Under the pieces are notes generated by a model. That model saw only the letters and a list, made by a program, of their open reading frames with translations, was not told the DNA's origin and did no database searches. From contig JBCCFX010000085.1 of NCBI GenBank assembly GCA_039029515.1, forward strand, positions 1-14,844: a stretch of 14,844 nt of DNA. Direction: 5' to 3'. Positions 1-7,558 of this stretch are shown here, piece by piece. The DNA is from JBCCFX01 sp039029515 (GTDB lineage: Bacteria > Planctomycetota > Phycisphaerae > Phycisphaerales > SM1A02). A program made the translations under genes and the position numbers. Position 1 is the first letter of the stretch; each line of letters begins with the position of its first letter.

Positions 1-1804
1 CAAATGGCAGCGACTGTAAGCAGCAATAGTCGTAGTCAAATGGGTCCGTCAGGAACGGACCGAAGAGAAGCGTGTCATCCTGAAAGTTGTTCCAGAGAAT
101 CGAGTTGCGAATGACGTTCAATGGACCGGAGTTCGATGCCAGAATTGCCGGTCGGCCAGTCACCGCTCGATCACGATTATTGACGAACGTACAGTTGAAC
201 ACGGTCCAGTCGCCGGTTGCCCGGATCGCCGAACCATTGTCAGCTTCGTTCGCATCAAAGAGACAATCAATGAAGCGCGCCTGCCCGAGCACGCCACCGC
301 CGTTGATGTACGAGACGTTGCGCCGGAATATGCACCGAGCAATACGGTTGACATTGCCCTTTGTTCGAATCGCCCCGGCATCACCGACACCAATATTGCG
401 CTCAAACACGGAATCGCTGATGTCGATGTCGGTCGCCTGTAGCGCGCCGGTTGACACGCCGCGATTGTCTTCGAACCGACAATCACGAATACAGAATTGT
501 GCTTGATCAGACTCAACCCCGCCTGTCCGTGTCGATGTGAACCCGAATCCGAATGCATTCCCCCGGCGAATTGTCAACGACTCAAGGAGGATCGGTCCTC
601 CAATCTGGTCTGCGCGGACGACGGTGTAGGTATTGTCCGTCACCGTCAGGTTTGAGACGTCCAGGCTCGGAATGTCGTTGTCGAGGAGATCGCCGCACAG
701 GATGGTCGGCGGCACATCGTCCTGGCGTTCGTCCTTCTGCTGCTCATCGCCGAGAAACCCGCCCACGAGTTGCAAGCCGGCGGAAACTTCAAACGAACGC
801 GTCCGATCGAGTGAACCGCCGTCCGGTCGATACACACCGTGCGCAATCCAAATCTCTCGCGGGACGCCATCATTCCGAGCTCGCTCCAACGCTTTCTGGA
901 GGTCGTCGTATGCGCCGGCCCAGGTGGTCCCGTCGCCGGACGGCGCCGCATCGGCGCGGACGTACAAGCGATCACCGACGACGCCGGGCAGCGTGATTGC
1001 GAGGTTTGGTCGACGCACGAGCAGCGTCTCGCGGGCTCGCTCAAGCTGTCCCGGTGTGAACTCGACGCGGCACTCCGGCATCAACGTCGGCGTCATAAAG
1101 TTAAGCAGGTTTCCAATGTATGGTGGGTCACCCGGACAGATGCCCAGTTCGAATGGGAGTTCGAAACATGTAATTGCCGTGCTGACGTCGGCGGGAAGCG
1201 CAGGCGTATCACAGATGAGGTCGCCGGCGACATCGCAGTTCGTTCCGCTTACACATTCGATGCCGAATCCCTGTTCGTTCGTATCGTAGAGATCGAGATA
1301 ATGCCCAAACTCATGGATGAAGTCTGTCGGTTCACCGAGGCAGTTCGAGCTCAAGACGATGCCTTGCCGACGCTCCTGACTGAAGCTCCCGACGACACAA
1401 TGGTTCAGCCCTTCGATTGTGAGGCTACGAACGACATACAGATTGATCGCGTTCGGTGCGCGATTCAGGAGTCGAAGCGCGTCGAGTTCGCTTTGGCTAT
1501 CAATATCGAAGAGGTCTTCGGACGGCAGCATGTCGATTTCGTCGAGAGCTTCCAGGCGCAAGCCGAAGGGTTCTATCAGCGGATTGACAGAGATCCGAAG
1601 GAAATTGCGTAGTGAAACTGGCGAGATCGCATCACCGACGAGAGGATTCTCAACGATGTGAACCGCGATGGGAATACCGATGATGTCATTGTCGTTCGGC
1701 GCAATCGTCGCCATCGCCTCTGCCGAGAACAAGGTGATGATCGCGACGAGTGCGGACACGGCTCGACGCCATTGCCGGCGGTGTTGTTGATGCCGCATGA
1801 TCAT
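1..1804 (-). CDS. Secreted M43-like metalloprotease / beta-helix fusion protein (C-terminus off the left edge)
   Basis: An open frame of 601 codons on the minus strand without a stop, cut by the window edge. Residues 4-31 form a signal peptide (RRQWRR, then a hydrophobic stretch ending AEAMA). Residues 40-265 look like a peptidase M43 (pappalysin/cytophagalysin) domain: HEFGHYLDLYD with H164, E165 and H168, then GDLICDTP (194-201), then NFMTP with Met-turn M237, followed by C.VEFTPGQLERAR. The third zinc ligand, normally His, is D174. Residues about 279-375 are a planctomycete beta-helix cap (GDGTTWAGAYDDLQKALERA, EIWIAHGVY.PD, LVGGFLG, CGDLLDND). Parallel beta-helix coils such as CIRDCRFEDN and IARCIFRRN follow to about 575. 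The cap is paralogous to that of the neighbour upstream. The start was chosen because its ATG overlaps the neighbour's TGA (ATGA at 1801-1804), implying translational coupling; ATG at 1798 is an alternative. Family M43 is well supported; proteolytic activity is uncertain. Confidence 0.88.
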   Translation of the reverse strand, partial: MIMRHQQHRRQWRRAVSALVAIITLFSAEAMATIAPNDNDIIGIPIAVHIVENPLVGDAISPVSLRNFLRISVNPLIEPFGLRLEALDEIDMLPSEDLFDIDSQSELDALRLLNRAPNAINLYVVRSLTIEGLNHCVVGSFSQERRQGIVLSSNCLGEPTDFIHEFGHYLDLYDTNEQGFGIECVSGTNCDVAGDLICDTPALPADVSTAITCFELPFELGICPGDPPYIGNLLNFMTPTLMPECRVEFTPGQLERARETLLVRRPNLAITLPGVVGDRLYVRADAAPSGDGTTWAGAYDDLQKALERARNDGVPREIWIAHGVYRPDGGSLDRTRSFEVSAGLQLVGGFLGDEQQKDERQDDVPPTILCGDLLDNDIPSLDVSNLTVTDNTYTVVRADQIGGPILLESLTIRRGNAFGFGFTSTRTGGVESDQAQFCIRDCRFEDNRGVSTGALQATDIDISDSVFERNIGVGDAGAIRTKGNVNRIARCIFRRNVSYINGGGVLGQARFIDCLFDANEADNGSAIRATGDWTVFNCTFVNNRDRAVTGRPAILASNSGPLNVIRNSILWNNFQDDTLLFGPFLTDPFDYDYCCLQSLPF

Positions 1805-4677
1805 CGCTCACGCTCCCCGATTGCCTGCGCTGTGGAGTCGTCCCGCAGCGAACGGATCGGCATAAGACTCAGTTCCTCGCACGCATCAAGTATGCCATTC
1901 GCATTAATGTCTGTCGGCGATTGAACGTCGTATACGATCTGTACCTCCACCCGAGAAAACTGACACGCTTGTACACCCGATGAGGGAAGGATGGTTAGCA
2001 CATCATCACCGTCACCGCGGACGAGCGCATTGAACACGAGACGATCAATGGTCACCGATTCCGTATCCATCGACATGGAATTGCAACGCGCGTTCGATGA
2101 CACGAAGAGATCGTCGACAAAGACGTCGTTAAGCGACAGGCTGAGGAATCGTGATCGCGATGCAAGCCACCCGGCGGCGTGAACGGTAACTTCCACATCG
2201 CTCATTGATTCAGGTAAGCGCAGCAGGTTGAACGCGATCGGAACATCGCCGATGACCAATGGCATCTGAAACGTCGTCACCTCGAACTGCGATGTCGAGA
2301 TTTCACATACGTCCGGAATGCCGTTCTCGTTGCAATCATCACTCGTACCATCCGCGATCTCGCATGCATCCGGGATCCCGGTTCGATCGCAATCGTCCGC
2401 AGATCCCAGCACAACCCCGCAGTAGCCGCCCAATCCGTTGATGCGACACAGCGGACTGAGTTCCTGCCTTTCGAACGCACCGAGATCGCTTCGGCAGCCG
2501 GCAACGCGAGCTTGGCCCGCGGCGTCGGTAGACAACAATGACGGCGTGACGCTGTCGTCGATCAACCCGCCGCGATCAATTGCTGGCGAAGCGGGCTGAA
2601 GTCGAAGATCGTACGAAACGCGCTGTCGTTGCGGAACATGCCATGGTTCTGCCGGCGATGGTAACGAGACCAACATGGGATCCGCATCGAAATTGTCAAA
2701 GCCAACCGGCACACCGTCGTACTCTCCGATGAGGCACCGTGTCGCCACAGCTGAGCGTCCTTCCGCAACGACACACTGCGCGTTCGATCCTGTCGACGAT
2801 TCCGGCACACGACGATTATTCCACACGATGCAATCGTCGAGGCTCCCGATCGTCGCGTTGAAGTAGACGGCAGGACCTGGACCGGTTGATACGTTCGACA
2901 CGATCGTCGACCGGTGTATTACGGACAACGGGAAGAACGATGATTCGAAGTAGATCGCACCGCCCGCAAAAGCCGAGTTGCGGACAAAGACGCTGTCACG
3001 GACAGTTGTTCGTCCGTCAATCTGTATCGCTCCGCCAAGCTCGCCAGTGTTTCCGTCAAACCGGCACCGATCAATCGTCGTTTCGTTCGTCCCTGTCTGA
3101 ATTCCGCCGACACGCCCACCACGATTGTCGACGAACTCGCAGTCTCGAAGTGTCGTGCTCGATGCCGTCGTGTGCACGCCACCGACATCATTCACGGCAG
3201 TGTTGCCATCGAAGGTACAACGCTCGAGAACACAGGAATCGACGTGGGCAATGCACAGCGCACCGACGCCATTGGCATCGTTGTCCTCAAACACCGTGTC
3301 ACGAATGACTGTTTCGTCGCTCGTCTGACTGACACTGGCGCCGGCACAGCTGAACGCAGCGTTGCCGTGAAAGAGACACCGCTCGATCGTCGTCGCACTA
3401 TCCACCAATGCCAGCGGGCCAGCACCACCACTATTGTTACCGGCAAATACCGAATCACGTATGCTGATCGACGAACCAACGCAAAAGAGCCGACAGTTTC
3501 CATTGATCGTCGAACCGACGTTCTGTTCGTAGTAGAGCCGGTCGAATGTGACAGCCGAATCGTCGATTCGGACGCCCAGATTCGCACTGAAGTTGTTCGC
3601 GATTCGTACGTTTGTAAGCGTGGCCGTGCTGTCTTCAATCCTCATGACTGAAGAGCTGGCGCTCGAACTAATTGCAAATTGCCCCATGAAGTCGGTGTCA
3701 GCAATACCGATAGTGGCATCGCTGACGTACATCGCACCACCATTGGCAAATCTGGGCTCGAGCAGATTCTGAAGAAAGTCACTTTGCCAGATGCCAACGG
3801 CTGCATTCGAACGAACGGAAATGCCACCACCGAACTGCGCGATATTCGCCTGAAACGTCGTGCCTATGAACTGTGCGCCGGAAAACTCGATCGATGCGCC
3901 GCCGCCGTACTCCGCCGCGTTGCTCTCGAACTTGCAATCGGTGAATACTGGCGTCCCGCCGACGATACAAACCGCACCACCTTCGATGGCCTGGTTTGAT
4001 TCGAACGTGCAGTCCGTAAATCTGGGTACGCCGGAGTCAATGAAAACGCCACCGCCAAACCGCGCCTCGTTGGTACGAAACGTACAACGCGTCAGGTTTA
4101 CATTCGACGCACTGATGATCACGCCGGCCCCTCGATCCGAGACGCAACACGATCCGTTGGCCGCACCCGACTGCACGATGAGACCATCGAGAACCAGGCC
4201 ATCAAAGGCGAAGCTGAGGTCAAGGACCGTGAATGAGTTGTCCGCCTTTGAAGACACAACGCCCGCGACGTCATTACCCATAAGATCGCCATCGAGGCAC
4301 GTTGGGAACTGCGCGGGATCCCGCTCATCTGCACGGCGCTCGGTGCCGGCGAATCCTCCGAGCACCGTCAATCCGCCGCGCGGACGAAACGACATGAGTT
4401 TGTCGCCGGTCCCACGATCAGGGTGGTAGACACCATGGGCAATCCAGACTTCGTGAACTGAAGGCATCGTCAGCGCGAGATCGAACGCATCCTGGAGATC
4501 CGCAAATGCCATCGTCCACGACGAACCATCACCACCCGCGGCGGCGTTCTGATCGACGAAGACGATGCTCTGCCCAGACGCTGCCGGTGACAGCGCGAGG
4601 GCCAGGCCAATGATCACAATCCGAAGACTGAGCGCAGCACGACATCCATTCCAGATACAGCTGGTCGTCATGGCCAT
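1801..4677 (-). CDS. Secreted right-handed parallel beta-helix protein with calcium-loop-like repeats
   Basis: Protein of 958 residues. A signal peptide at about 1-35 has the hydrophobic core IVIIGLALALSPAASG. A cap domain at 38-140 (FVDQNAAAGGDG, DLQDAFDLA, EVWIAHGVYHPD, LGGFAGTERRADERDP) precedes about 500 residues of beta-helix coils. These repeat a pattern of the type TDCTFESN.A..GGA, with Asn and Gly at turns. A closing cap (SPAIDRGG to DLGAFERQE, about 695-745) is followed by two DC-[DN]-x-x-GIPD-x-CEI loops at about 760-791, a beta-sandwich-like stretch, and a last loop NANGILDACEE near the end. Such proteins are typically exported surface or matrix proteins; no catalytic motif is visible. 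The frame stays open upstream to a GTG at 4887, but the added residues are Cys/Arg-rich and precede the signal peptide, so ATG 4677 (or 4671) is preferred. It is the first gene of a two-gene unit with its paralogue. Confidence 0.85.
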   Translation of the reverse strand: MAMTTSCIWNGCRAALSLRIVIIGLALALSPAASGQSIVFVDQNAAAGGDGSSWTMAFADLQDAFDLALTMPSVHEVWIAHGVYHPDRGTGDKLMSFRPRGGLTVLGGFAGTERRADERDPAQFPTCLDGDLMGNDVAGVVSSKADNSFTVLDLSFAFDGLVLDGLIVQSGAANGSCCVSDRGAGVIISASNVNLTRCTFRTNEARFGGGVFIDSGVPRFTDCTFESNQAIEGGAVCIVGGTPVFTDCKFESNAAEYGGGASIEFSGAQFIGTTFQANIAQFGGGISVRSNAAVGIWQSDFLQNLLEPRFANGGAMYVSDATIGIADTDFMGQFAISSSASSSVMRIEDSTATLTNVRIANNFSANLGVRIDDSAVTFDRLYYEQNVGSTINGNCRLFCVGSSISIRDSVFAGNNSGGAGPLALVDSATTIERCLFHGNAAFSCAGASVSQTSDETVIRDTVFEDNDANGVGALCIAHVDSCVLERCTFDGNTAVNDVGGVHTTASSTTLRDCEFVDNRGGRVGGIQTGTNETTIDRCRFDGNTGELGGAIQIDGRTTVRDSVFVRNSAFAGGAIYFESSFFPLSVIHRSTIVSNVSTGPGPAVYFNATIGSLDDCIVWNNRRVPESSTGSNAQCVVAEGRSAVATRCLIGEYDGVPVGFDNFDADPMLVSLPSPAEPWHVPQRQRVSYDLRLQPASPAIDRGGLIDDSVTPSLLSTDAAGQARVAGCRSDLGAFERQELSPLCRINGLGGYCGVVLGSADDCDRTGIPDACEIADGTSDDCNENGIPDVCEISTSQFEVTTFQMPLVIGDVPIAFNLLRLPESMSDVEVTVHAAGWLASRSRFLSLSLNDVFVDDLFVSSNARCNSMSMDTESVTIDRLVFNALVRGDGDDVLTILPSSGVQACQFSRVEVQIVYDVQSPTDINANGILDACEELSLMPIRSLRDDSTAQAIGERER

Positions 4678-5340
4678 TGTCCCATCAGGGACAGTCGCCA
4701 CATGCTGCCGTCCATGCGTGGACGGCACGCAGCAAGAGATACACGCGCCGACACATGATCGCGCGCGGTCACATGCGGCTGCACGACGGCGCGAGGCCGG
4801 GTGCCATGACATCGTGCAACGTACTGGCGGTTGAACAAACAGCCGATACCACACCGGGATTCCCGTGATGCAGTCATGGCGTGACACACCTCGCGCGGCG
4901 CATACATCTTCTCCTCATGTCAACGCCATGTACGTTCTCACCCCGCGATCGCCGCACGCTTTCGCGTCGTTGTGCCTGAAGCGGACAATCGAATCGACGA
5001 CCCGATTCTACTGAGCGATCGAAAGAACTCACAAGGGCGTACCTGCGAAATTGAGCACTCCATTCGGCTCCAGAGGGCGATGATCAGCCACAGGTGAACC
5101 GGGAATGCTGATCGCATGGTCACCATTTGCCGGCGCGCTCAGGACCACGGCGAGGCCCCTCTGACGAATGCCACCGACAGGTCGGGCCACACCTCAATGA
5201 CAGTGCTCAGTTCTGCGTCAGACGGCAGCGAATTGTGATCGGTTGCACCTGCTGGCGCGCCCGGTGCGTCTGGCAACTTCGCCACAGGCCCGGCGTGAGG
5301 ATTGAAGCGGGCAACAGCGCGTGATCGTTCACCGATCCCC
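4678..5340. other. Intergenic gap, no convincing gene
   Basis: This stretch of 663 bases separates the hydrolase stop from the beta-helix start, both on the minus strand, so it should contain the promoter of the beta-helix pair; no clear -35/-10 pair was recognised. A minus-strand frame of 79 codons (4907 to 4668) has GAGGAG at 4911-4916 just ahead of its ATG. Its TGA overlaps the ATG at 4671 of the beta-helix gene, but its product (Cys, Arg and His rich) resembles no protein known to me and is probably chance or a leader peptide. Around 5110-5275 lies a possible integrase tail remnant, listed separately. Confidence 0.5.
5110..5275 (-). pseudogene. Possible decayed C-terminal tail of a planctomycete-type integrase
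   Basis: Reading on the minus strand, a short stretch encodes SDAELSTVIEVWPDLSVAFVRG. After a shift of one frame it continues as LAVVLSAPAN. From memory, tyrosine recombinases of planctomycetes often end in a tail of the form DPDLAAVV.AWP.LP.A.RAGI.AMV.AA, and the pattern ELSTVIEVWPDL plus VRG and a hydrophobic helix fits it. No catalytic part of an integrase is present nearby. This would be the scar of an integrated element; the match is short and could be coincidence. Confidence 0.25.
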
Positions 5341-6174
5341 CTACTGACCACCCACCAACGATTGAATGTCGCGCACGAGTGGTTTCAGCACATCGCGGTC
5401 ACGCCAGTACGACGTATGGCTCATCGGATTCCAGCTGTTCAGCAAACCGCCGACGTTGATCTCGTAGTCCCGATGAATTGCCGTCTTGTAACTCGTGCTC
5501 AACGGCTTCAACGGCCAGCCCAGCACATCATCTTCGTCGTAGTAGTTCTTCCAGCGAAAACTGTACCCTTTGCCGTTCGTGGTGATCGCCTTGATCTGAT
5601 CGTCCGGCAGGCCTGAGACAAAGATCGGGATGTTGCAGCCGGTCGTATAGAAATACCGCAGCGACTTCAGGCGCGTGAAGTTCGCGCGCGCATCGCGGTC
5701 GACACCGCCATCGCGCGAGCACCACACGCCACACGAAGCGCCACCGCGCCGTTGCGCATCCCAGATGTAGTTTGACATGACCTGGCCGCCGAGCGACTGC
5801 GCGATGAGCACGACCGGCCGCGTCTCGCCGATGAAGTCGTACGCCTTCTCAAGCGTCTGCCGAATGATCGTCTGCACCTGCTCGTACGGACTGCCCGGAA
5901 TATGCGAGCCGCGCTCAAGTCCCGCGGCATCGGAGAAGCCATACAACATGAATCGGCGGAGCTTGACGAAGTCGATCGCGCCGCCCTTCATCATCTGCCG
6001 CATCACGCGTTCCTGGTTCGGCTGCAACACCTCCTGATAGTAGATGGAGTCGAAGTAGACCGAATTCCACGCATCATCGAGGCGCTTGCGCAGACCCGAT
6101 TCGAGGTCGTCGGCGAAATCAGCCTTCGTCGCACCCATGCCGTGTACGGCAAGCACCACAACATCATGTCCCAT
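5341..6174 (-). CDS. Alpha/beta hydrolase, lipase/esterase-like
   Basis: Protein of 277 residues without a signal peptide, so probably cytoplasmic. It begins with the strand VVVLAVHGMG (5-14), whose HGMG fits an oxyanion-hole region. The nucleophile elbow is VVLIAQSLGGQ with S127; the first Gly of the usual GxSxG is Ala, a tolerated variant in this fold. Asp candidates lie in YYDEDDVLGWPLKPL (211-225), and H253 in NPMSHTSYW is the likely catalytic His, the SHT.YW context being common in this class. The substrate cannot be told. GAAGGA sits about 10 bases before the ATG. The gene is divergent from the lipoprotein at 6386 and shares a 211-base control region with it. No terminator is visible after its TAG. 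Confidence 0.8.
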   Translation of the reverse strand: MGHDVVVLAVHGMGATKADFADDLESGLRKRLDDAWNSVYFDSIYYQEVLQPNQERVMRQMMKGGAIDFVKLRRFMLYGFSDAAGLERGSHIPGSPYEQVQTIIRQTLEKAYDFIGETRPVVLIAQSLGGQVMSNYIWDAQRRGGASCGVWCSRDGGVDRDARANFTRLKSLRYFYTTGCNIPIFVSGLPDDQIKAITTNGKGYSFRWKNYYDEDDVLGWPLKPLSTSYKTAIHRDYEINVGGLLNSWNPMSHTSYWRDRDVLKPLVRDIQSLVGGQ

Positions 6175-6257
6175 GGCGATTGGTTCCTTCTCATTGGAAT
6201 GACGCGTCCCGGATCGACATCCACGGTACCTCGCACGAGGCCGCTTGAGGCCGGTTC

Positions 6258-6276
6258 GTCAGGTCCGAGACCTGAC
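6258..6276. promoter_or_regulatory. Perfect inverted repeat, operator-like, in a divergent promoter region
   Basis: GTCAGGTC (6258-6265) and GACCTGAC (6269-6276) are perfect 8-base arms around CGA. The dyad lies between two divergent genes and overlaps a candidate -35 box for the rightward gene. This placement suits a repressor or two-gene regulator site. It could also form a tight hairpin with a three-base loop in RNA, but there is no T-run after it, which argues against a terminator. Confidence 0.45.
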
Positions 6277-6299
6277 ATTCGCGCGGACCTCGCTATCCT
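6272..6299 (+). promoter_or_regulatory. Candidate sigma70-type promoter for the lipoprotein gene
   Basis: CTGACA at 6272-6277 (5 of 6 to TTGACA) and TATCCT at 6294-6299 are separated by 16 bases, 87 bases before the ATG at 6386. The -35 box shares bases with the right arm of the dyad at 6258-6276, so a bound regulator would block it. Consensus boxes are a weak guide in planctomycetes. Confidence 0.35.
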
Positions 6300-6385
6300 C
6301 TTCACCATCGGAACGCATCGGCCGATCCCATGTCAATCGGCGTGTCTCAACGCGCATCCATCGTCTGACCCGAAGGAGTATCACC

Positions 6386-6841
6386 ATGTCGCGAGCACTG
6401 CGAATCGTCACCTTCATCTGCCTCGTGAGCCTGACCGCCATCATCGCCGGCTGCGGTGAGTCTGCCGAGACCGATGCGCGAATCGGCTCGTGGAAACTCG
6501 ATGCCGAAACCATGAAGAAGGACCTCGAGGCCAAGGACGATGGATCGGGCATGGAAGGGTTTGCCCTCGCGATGATCAGCTCCATGCAATTCCAGCTGGA
6601 CACGCACGCCGATGGCACGTTCACCATCAACGCAAACTTCATGGGTGAAGCCGAGACCATTGGAGGCACATGGACGCGCACTGAAGATGGCATGCTGATG
6701 ACGAACACGACGAAGAACGGCGAGCCGGACGAGAGTGGCGAGACCGCCGAAGTGAAGCTCATCGATGATGATCACATGAAGCTCGTGCAGTCGAACGGCG
6801 ACATGGAGATGAAGTTCGTCCGCATCGTTGTCGTCGAGTAA
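6386..6841 (+). CDS. Small lipoprotein, lipocalin-like, function unknown
   Basis: Protein of 151 residues. The N-terminus MSRALRIVTFICLVSLTAIIAGC is a lipoprotein signal with the lipobox IIAGC, C23 being the lipidated residue. The mature part begins GESAETDAR and continues with alternating strands (GSWKLD, FQLDTHADGTFTINANF, GGTWTRTEDGMLMTNTT, AEVKLIDDDHMKLVQSNGDMEMKFVRI). This is the pattern of a small antiparallel barrel that starts with the lipocalin-like G.W.LD. AAGGAG at 6373-6378 lies seven bases before the ATG, fixing this start over upstream in-frame codons. The gene is monocistronic: its own promoter candidate lies upstream and a hairpin terminator 30 bases downstream. Confidence 0.8.
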   Translation: MSRALRIVTFICLVSLTAIIAGCGESAETDARIGSWKLDAETMKKDLEAKDDGSGMEGFALAMISSMQFQLDTHADGTFTINANFMGEAETIGGTWTRTEDGMLMTNTTKNGEPDESGETAEVKLIDDDHMKLVQSNGDMEMKFVRIVVVE

Positions 6842-6870
6842 CCATGACGCTCAATCCAATGTTCACCGCG

Positions 6871-6902
6871 CGCCGACCCATTTCGGGTCGGCGTTGTTGT
6901 TG
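6871..6902 (+). terminator. Rho-independent terminator of the lipoprotein gene
   Basis: CGCCGACCC (6871-6879) pairs perfectly with GGGTCGGCG (6885-6893) around a five-base loop, followed by TTGTTGTTG. It lies 30 bases after the stop codon. Confidence 0.8.
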
Positions 6903-6910
6903 AGTGGGAA

Positions 6911-6955
6911 GGCAGGAGGCAGAAGGCAAATGGCTGTTGGCTGTTGGCTGTTGGC
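6911..6955. repeat. Two adjoining heptanucleotide tandem arrays
   Basis: GGCAGGA, GGCAGAA and GGCAAA (6911-6930) form an array of period 7, followed directly by TGGCTGT repeated about 3.6 times (6931-6955). The second unit matches the consensus YRGCTRT, which recurs at 14302-14320 after another terminator. Short heptanucleotide arrays of this kind (STRR-like) are known from intergenic DNA of cyanobacteria and other bacteria; their role is unclear. Confidence 0.75.
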
Positions 6956-7017
6956 AAGAGGAAAGAACGCCGAGTCTGAGGCGTCTTTGCCGAAGGCTCG
7001 GGTTGATTTTCAAACTC

Positions 7018-7045
7018 GTAGGGCAGGCTTGCCAGCCTGCCTGAA
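7018..7045 (+). repeat. GTAG-headed hairpin, REP-like (copy 1)
   Basis: GTAG at 7018-7021 is followed by GGCAGGC (7022-7028) pairing with GCCTGCC (7035-7041) and the tail TGAA. A copy with 25 of 28 identical bases lies inverted at 7874-7901. A GTAG tetranucleotide at the foot of a hairpin is the hallmark of REP elements mobilised by RAYT (TnpA-REP) transposases. Confidence 0.6.
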
Positions 7046-7056
7046 GGTCGATCCCT

Positions 7057-7082
7057 GTAGGCCGGGTTCTGCTGAACCCGGC
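7057..7082 (+). repeat. GTAG-headed hairpin, REP-like (second type)
   Basis: GTAG at 7057-7060 is followed by GCCGGGTTC (7061-7069), loop TGCT, and GAACCCGGC (7074-7082), a perfect 9-base stem. It stands in the same orientation as the hairpin at 7018, 39 bases on. It may also act as a transcription stop for the leftward immunity gene ending at 7142. Confidence 0.6.
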
Positions 7083-7141
7083 ATCGGTGTCTACCGAAGT
7101 CCACCTACTATGACTACGTTGATGCCGAACCGCCATTCATT

Positions 7142-7558
7142 TCATTGAAAGAGAATCGGCAATTGAGACTGCTGGCTGATCTGTGCAAGCTCAATGAGAC
7201 GATCCACAAGCGGTTGCCCATCGACATCAACAAAACACGCATACATCGAATCAATACTCACACCGGCTTGCTCGGCTGCACTCGTGCGCCAATCTGCGTC
7301 CCAGGCGATCGGCGGTAGGGCACGAAAGCACGCGCCAATCACTTCAAGCTCGCCCTGCAAGAGGACTGCTTCATCGGATGTCCACACGCCATCGCAATCA
7401 CTATGCAACATGAGCGTTGGACACTTCGATCCCCATTGATTGTCTTCCACGTACTTGGCAATCGCATCTCGAAAGTCGCCGAAGTCTGCATACGAACCAA
7501 CTTCAACGCCTTCGACCTCTTGCTCAGACCGGTCGAAGATTGTCAGATAGAGGCTCAT
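7142..7558 (-). CDS. Imm70-like immunity protein
   Basis: Protein of 138 residues without signal peptide or membrane segment. The features I associate with the Imm70 family of polymorphic-toxin immunity proteins are all present: the start MSLYLTIFD, EVGSYADFGDFRDAI (about 19-33), PTLMLHSDCDGVW (about 47-59), FVDVDG followed by LIELA, and the end QLPILFQ. Such proteins neutralise a cognate secreted or contact-dependent toxin in the cytoplasm. Its ATG overlaps the stop of the small gene upstream (ATGA at 7555-7558), so the two are probably cotranslated. No large polymorphic toxin is encoded next to it, so it may be an orphan protective gene. Family recognised from memory of its motifs; not checked by profile search. 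Confidence 0.7.
   Translation of the reverse strand: MSLYLTIFDRSEQEVEGVEVGSYADFGDFRDAIAKYVEDNQWGSKCPTLMLHSDCDGVWTSDEAVLLQGELEVIGACFRALPPIAWDADWRTSAAEQAGVSIDSMYACFVDVDGQPLVDRLIELAQISQQSQLPILFQ

Noticed and set aside
3172..4429. Several long plus-strand frames opposite the beta-helix gene
   Set aside because: They are antisense shadows of a gene with strong domain evidence and show no domains of their own.
4678..4887. N-terminal extension of the beta-helix protein by 70 residues to a GTG at 4887
   Set aside because: The added residues are Cys/Arg/His-rich, lie before a clear signal peptide, and the GTG has no usable ribosome site.
6931..6955. CRISPR-like repetition
   Set aside because: The unit is only seven bases and contiguous, with no spacers and no cas genes.
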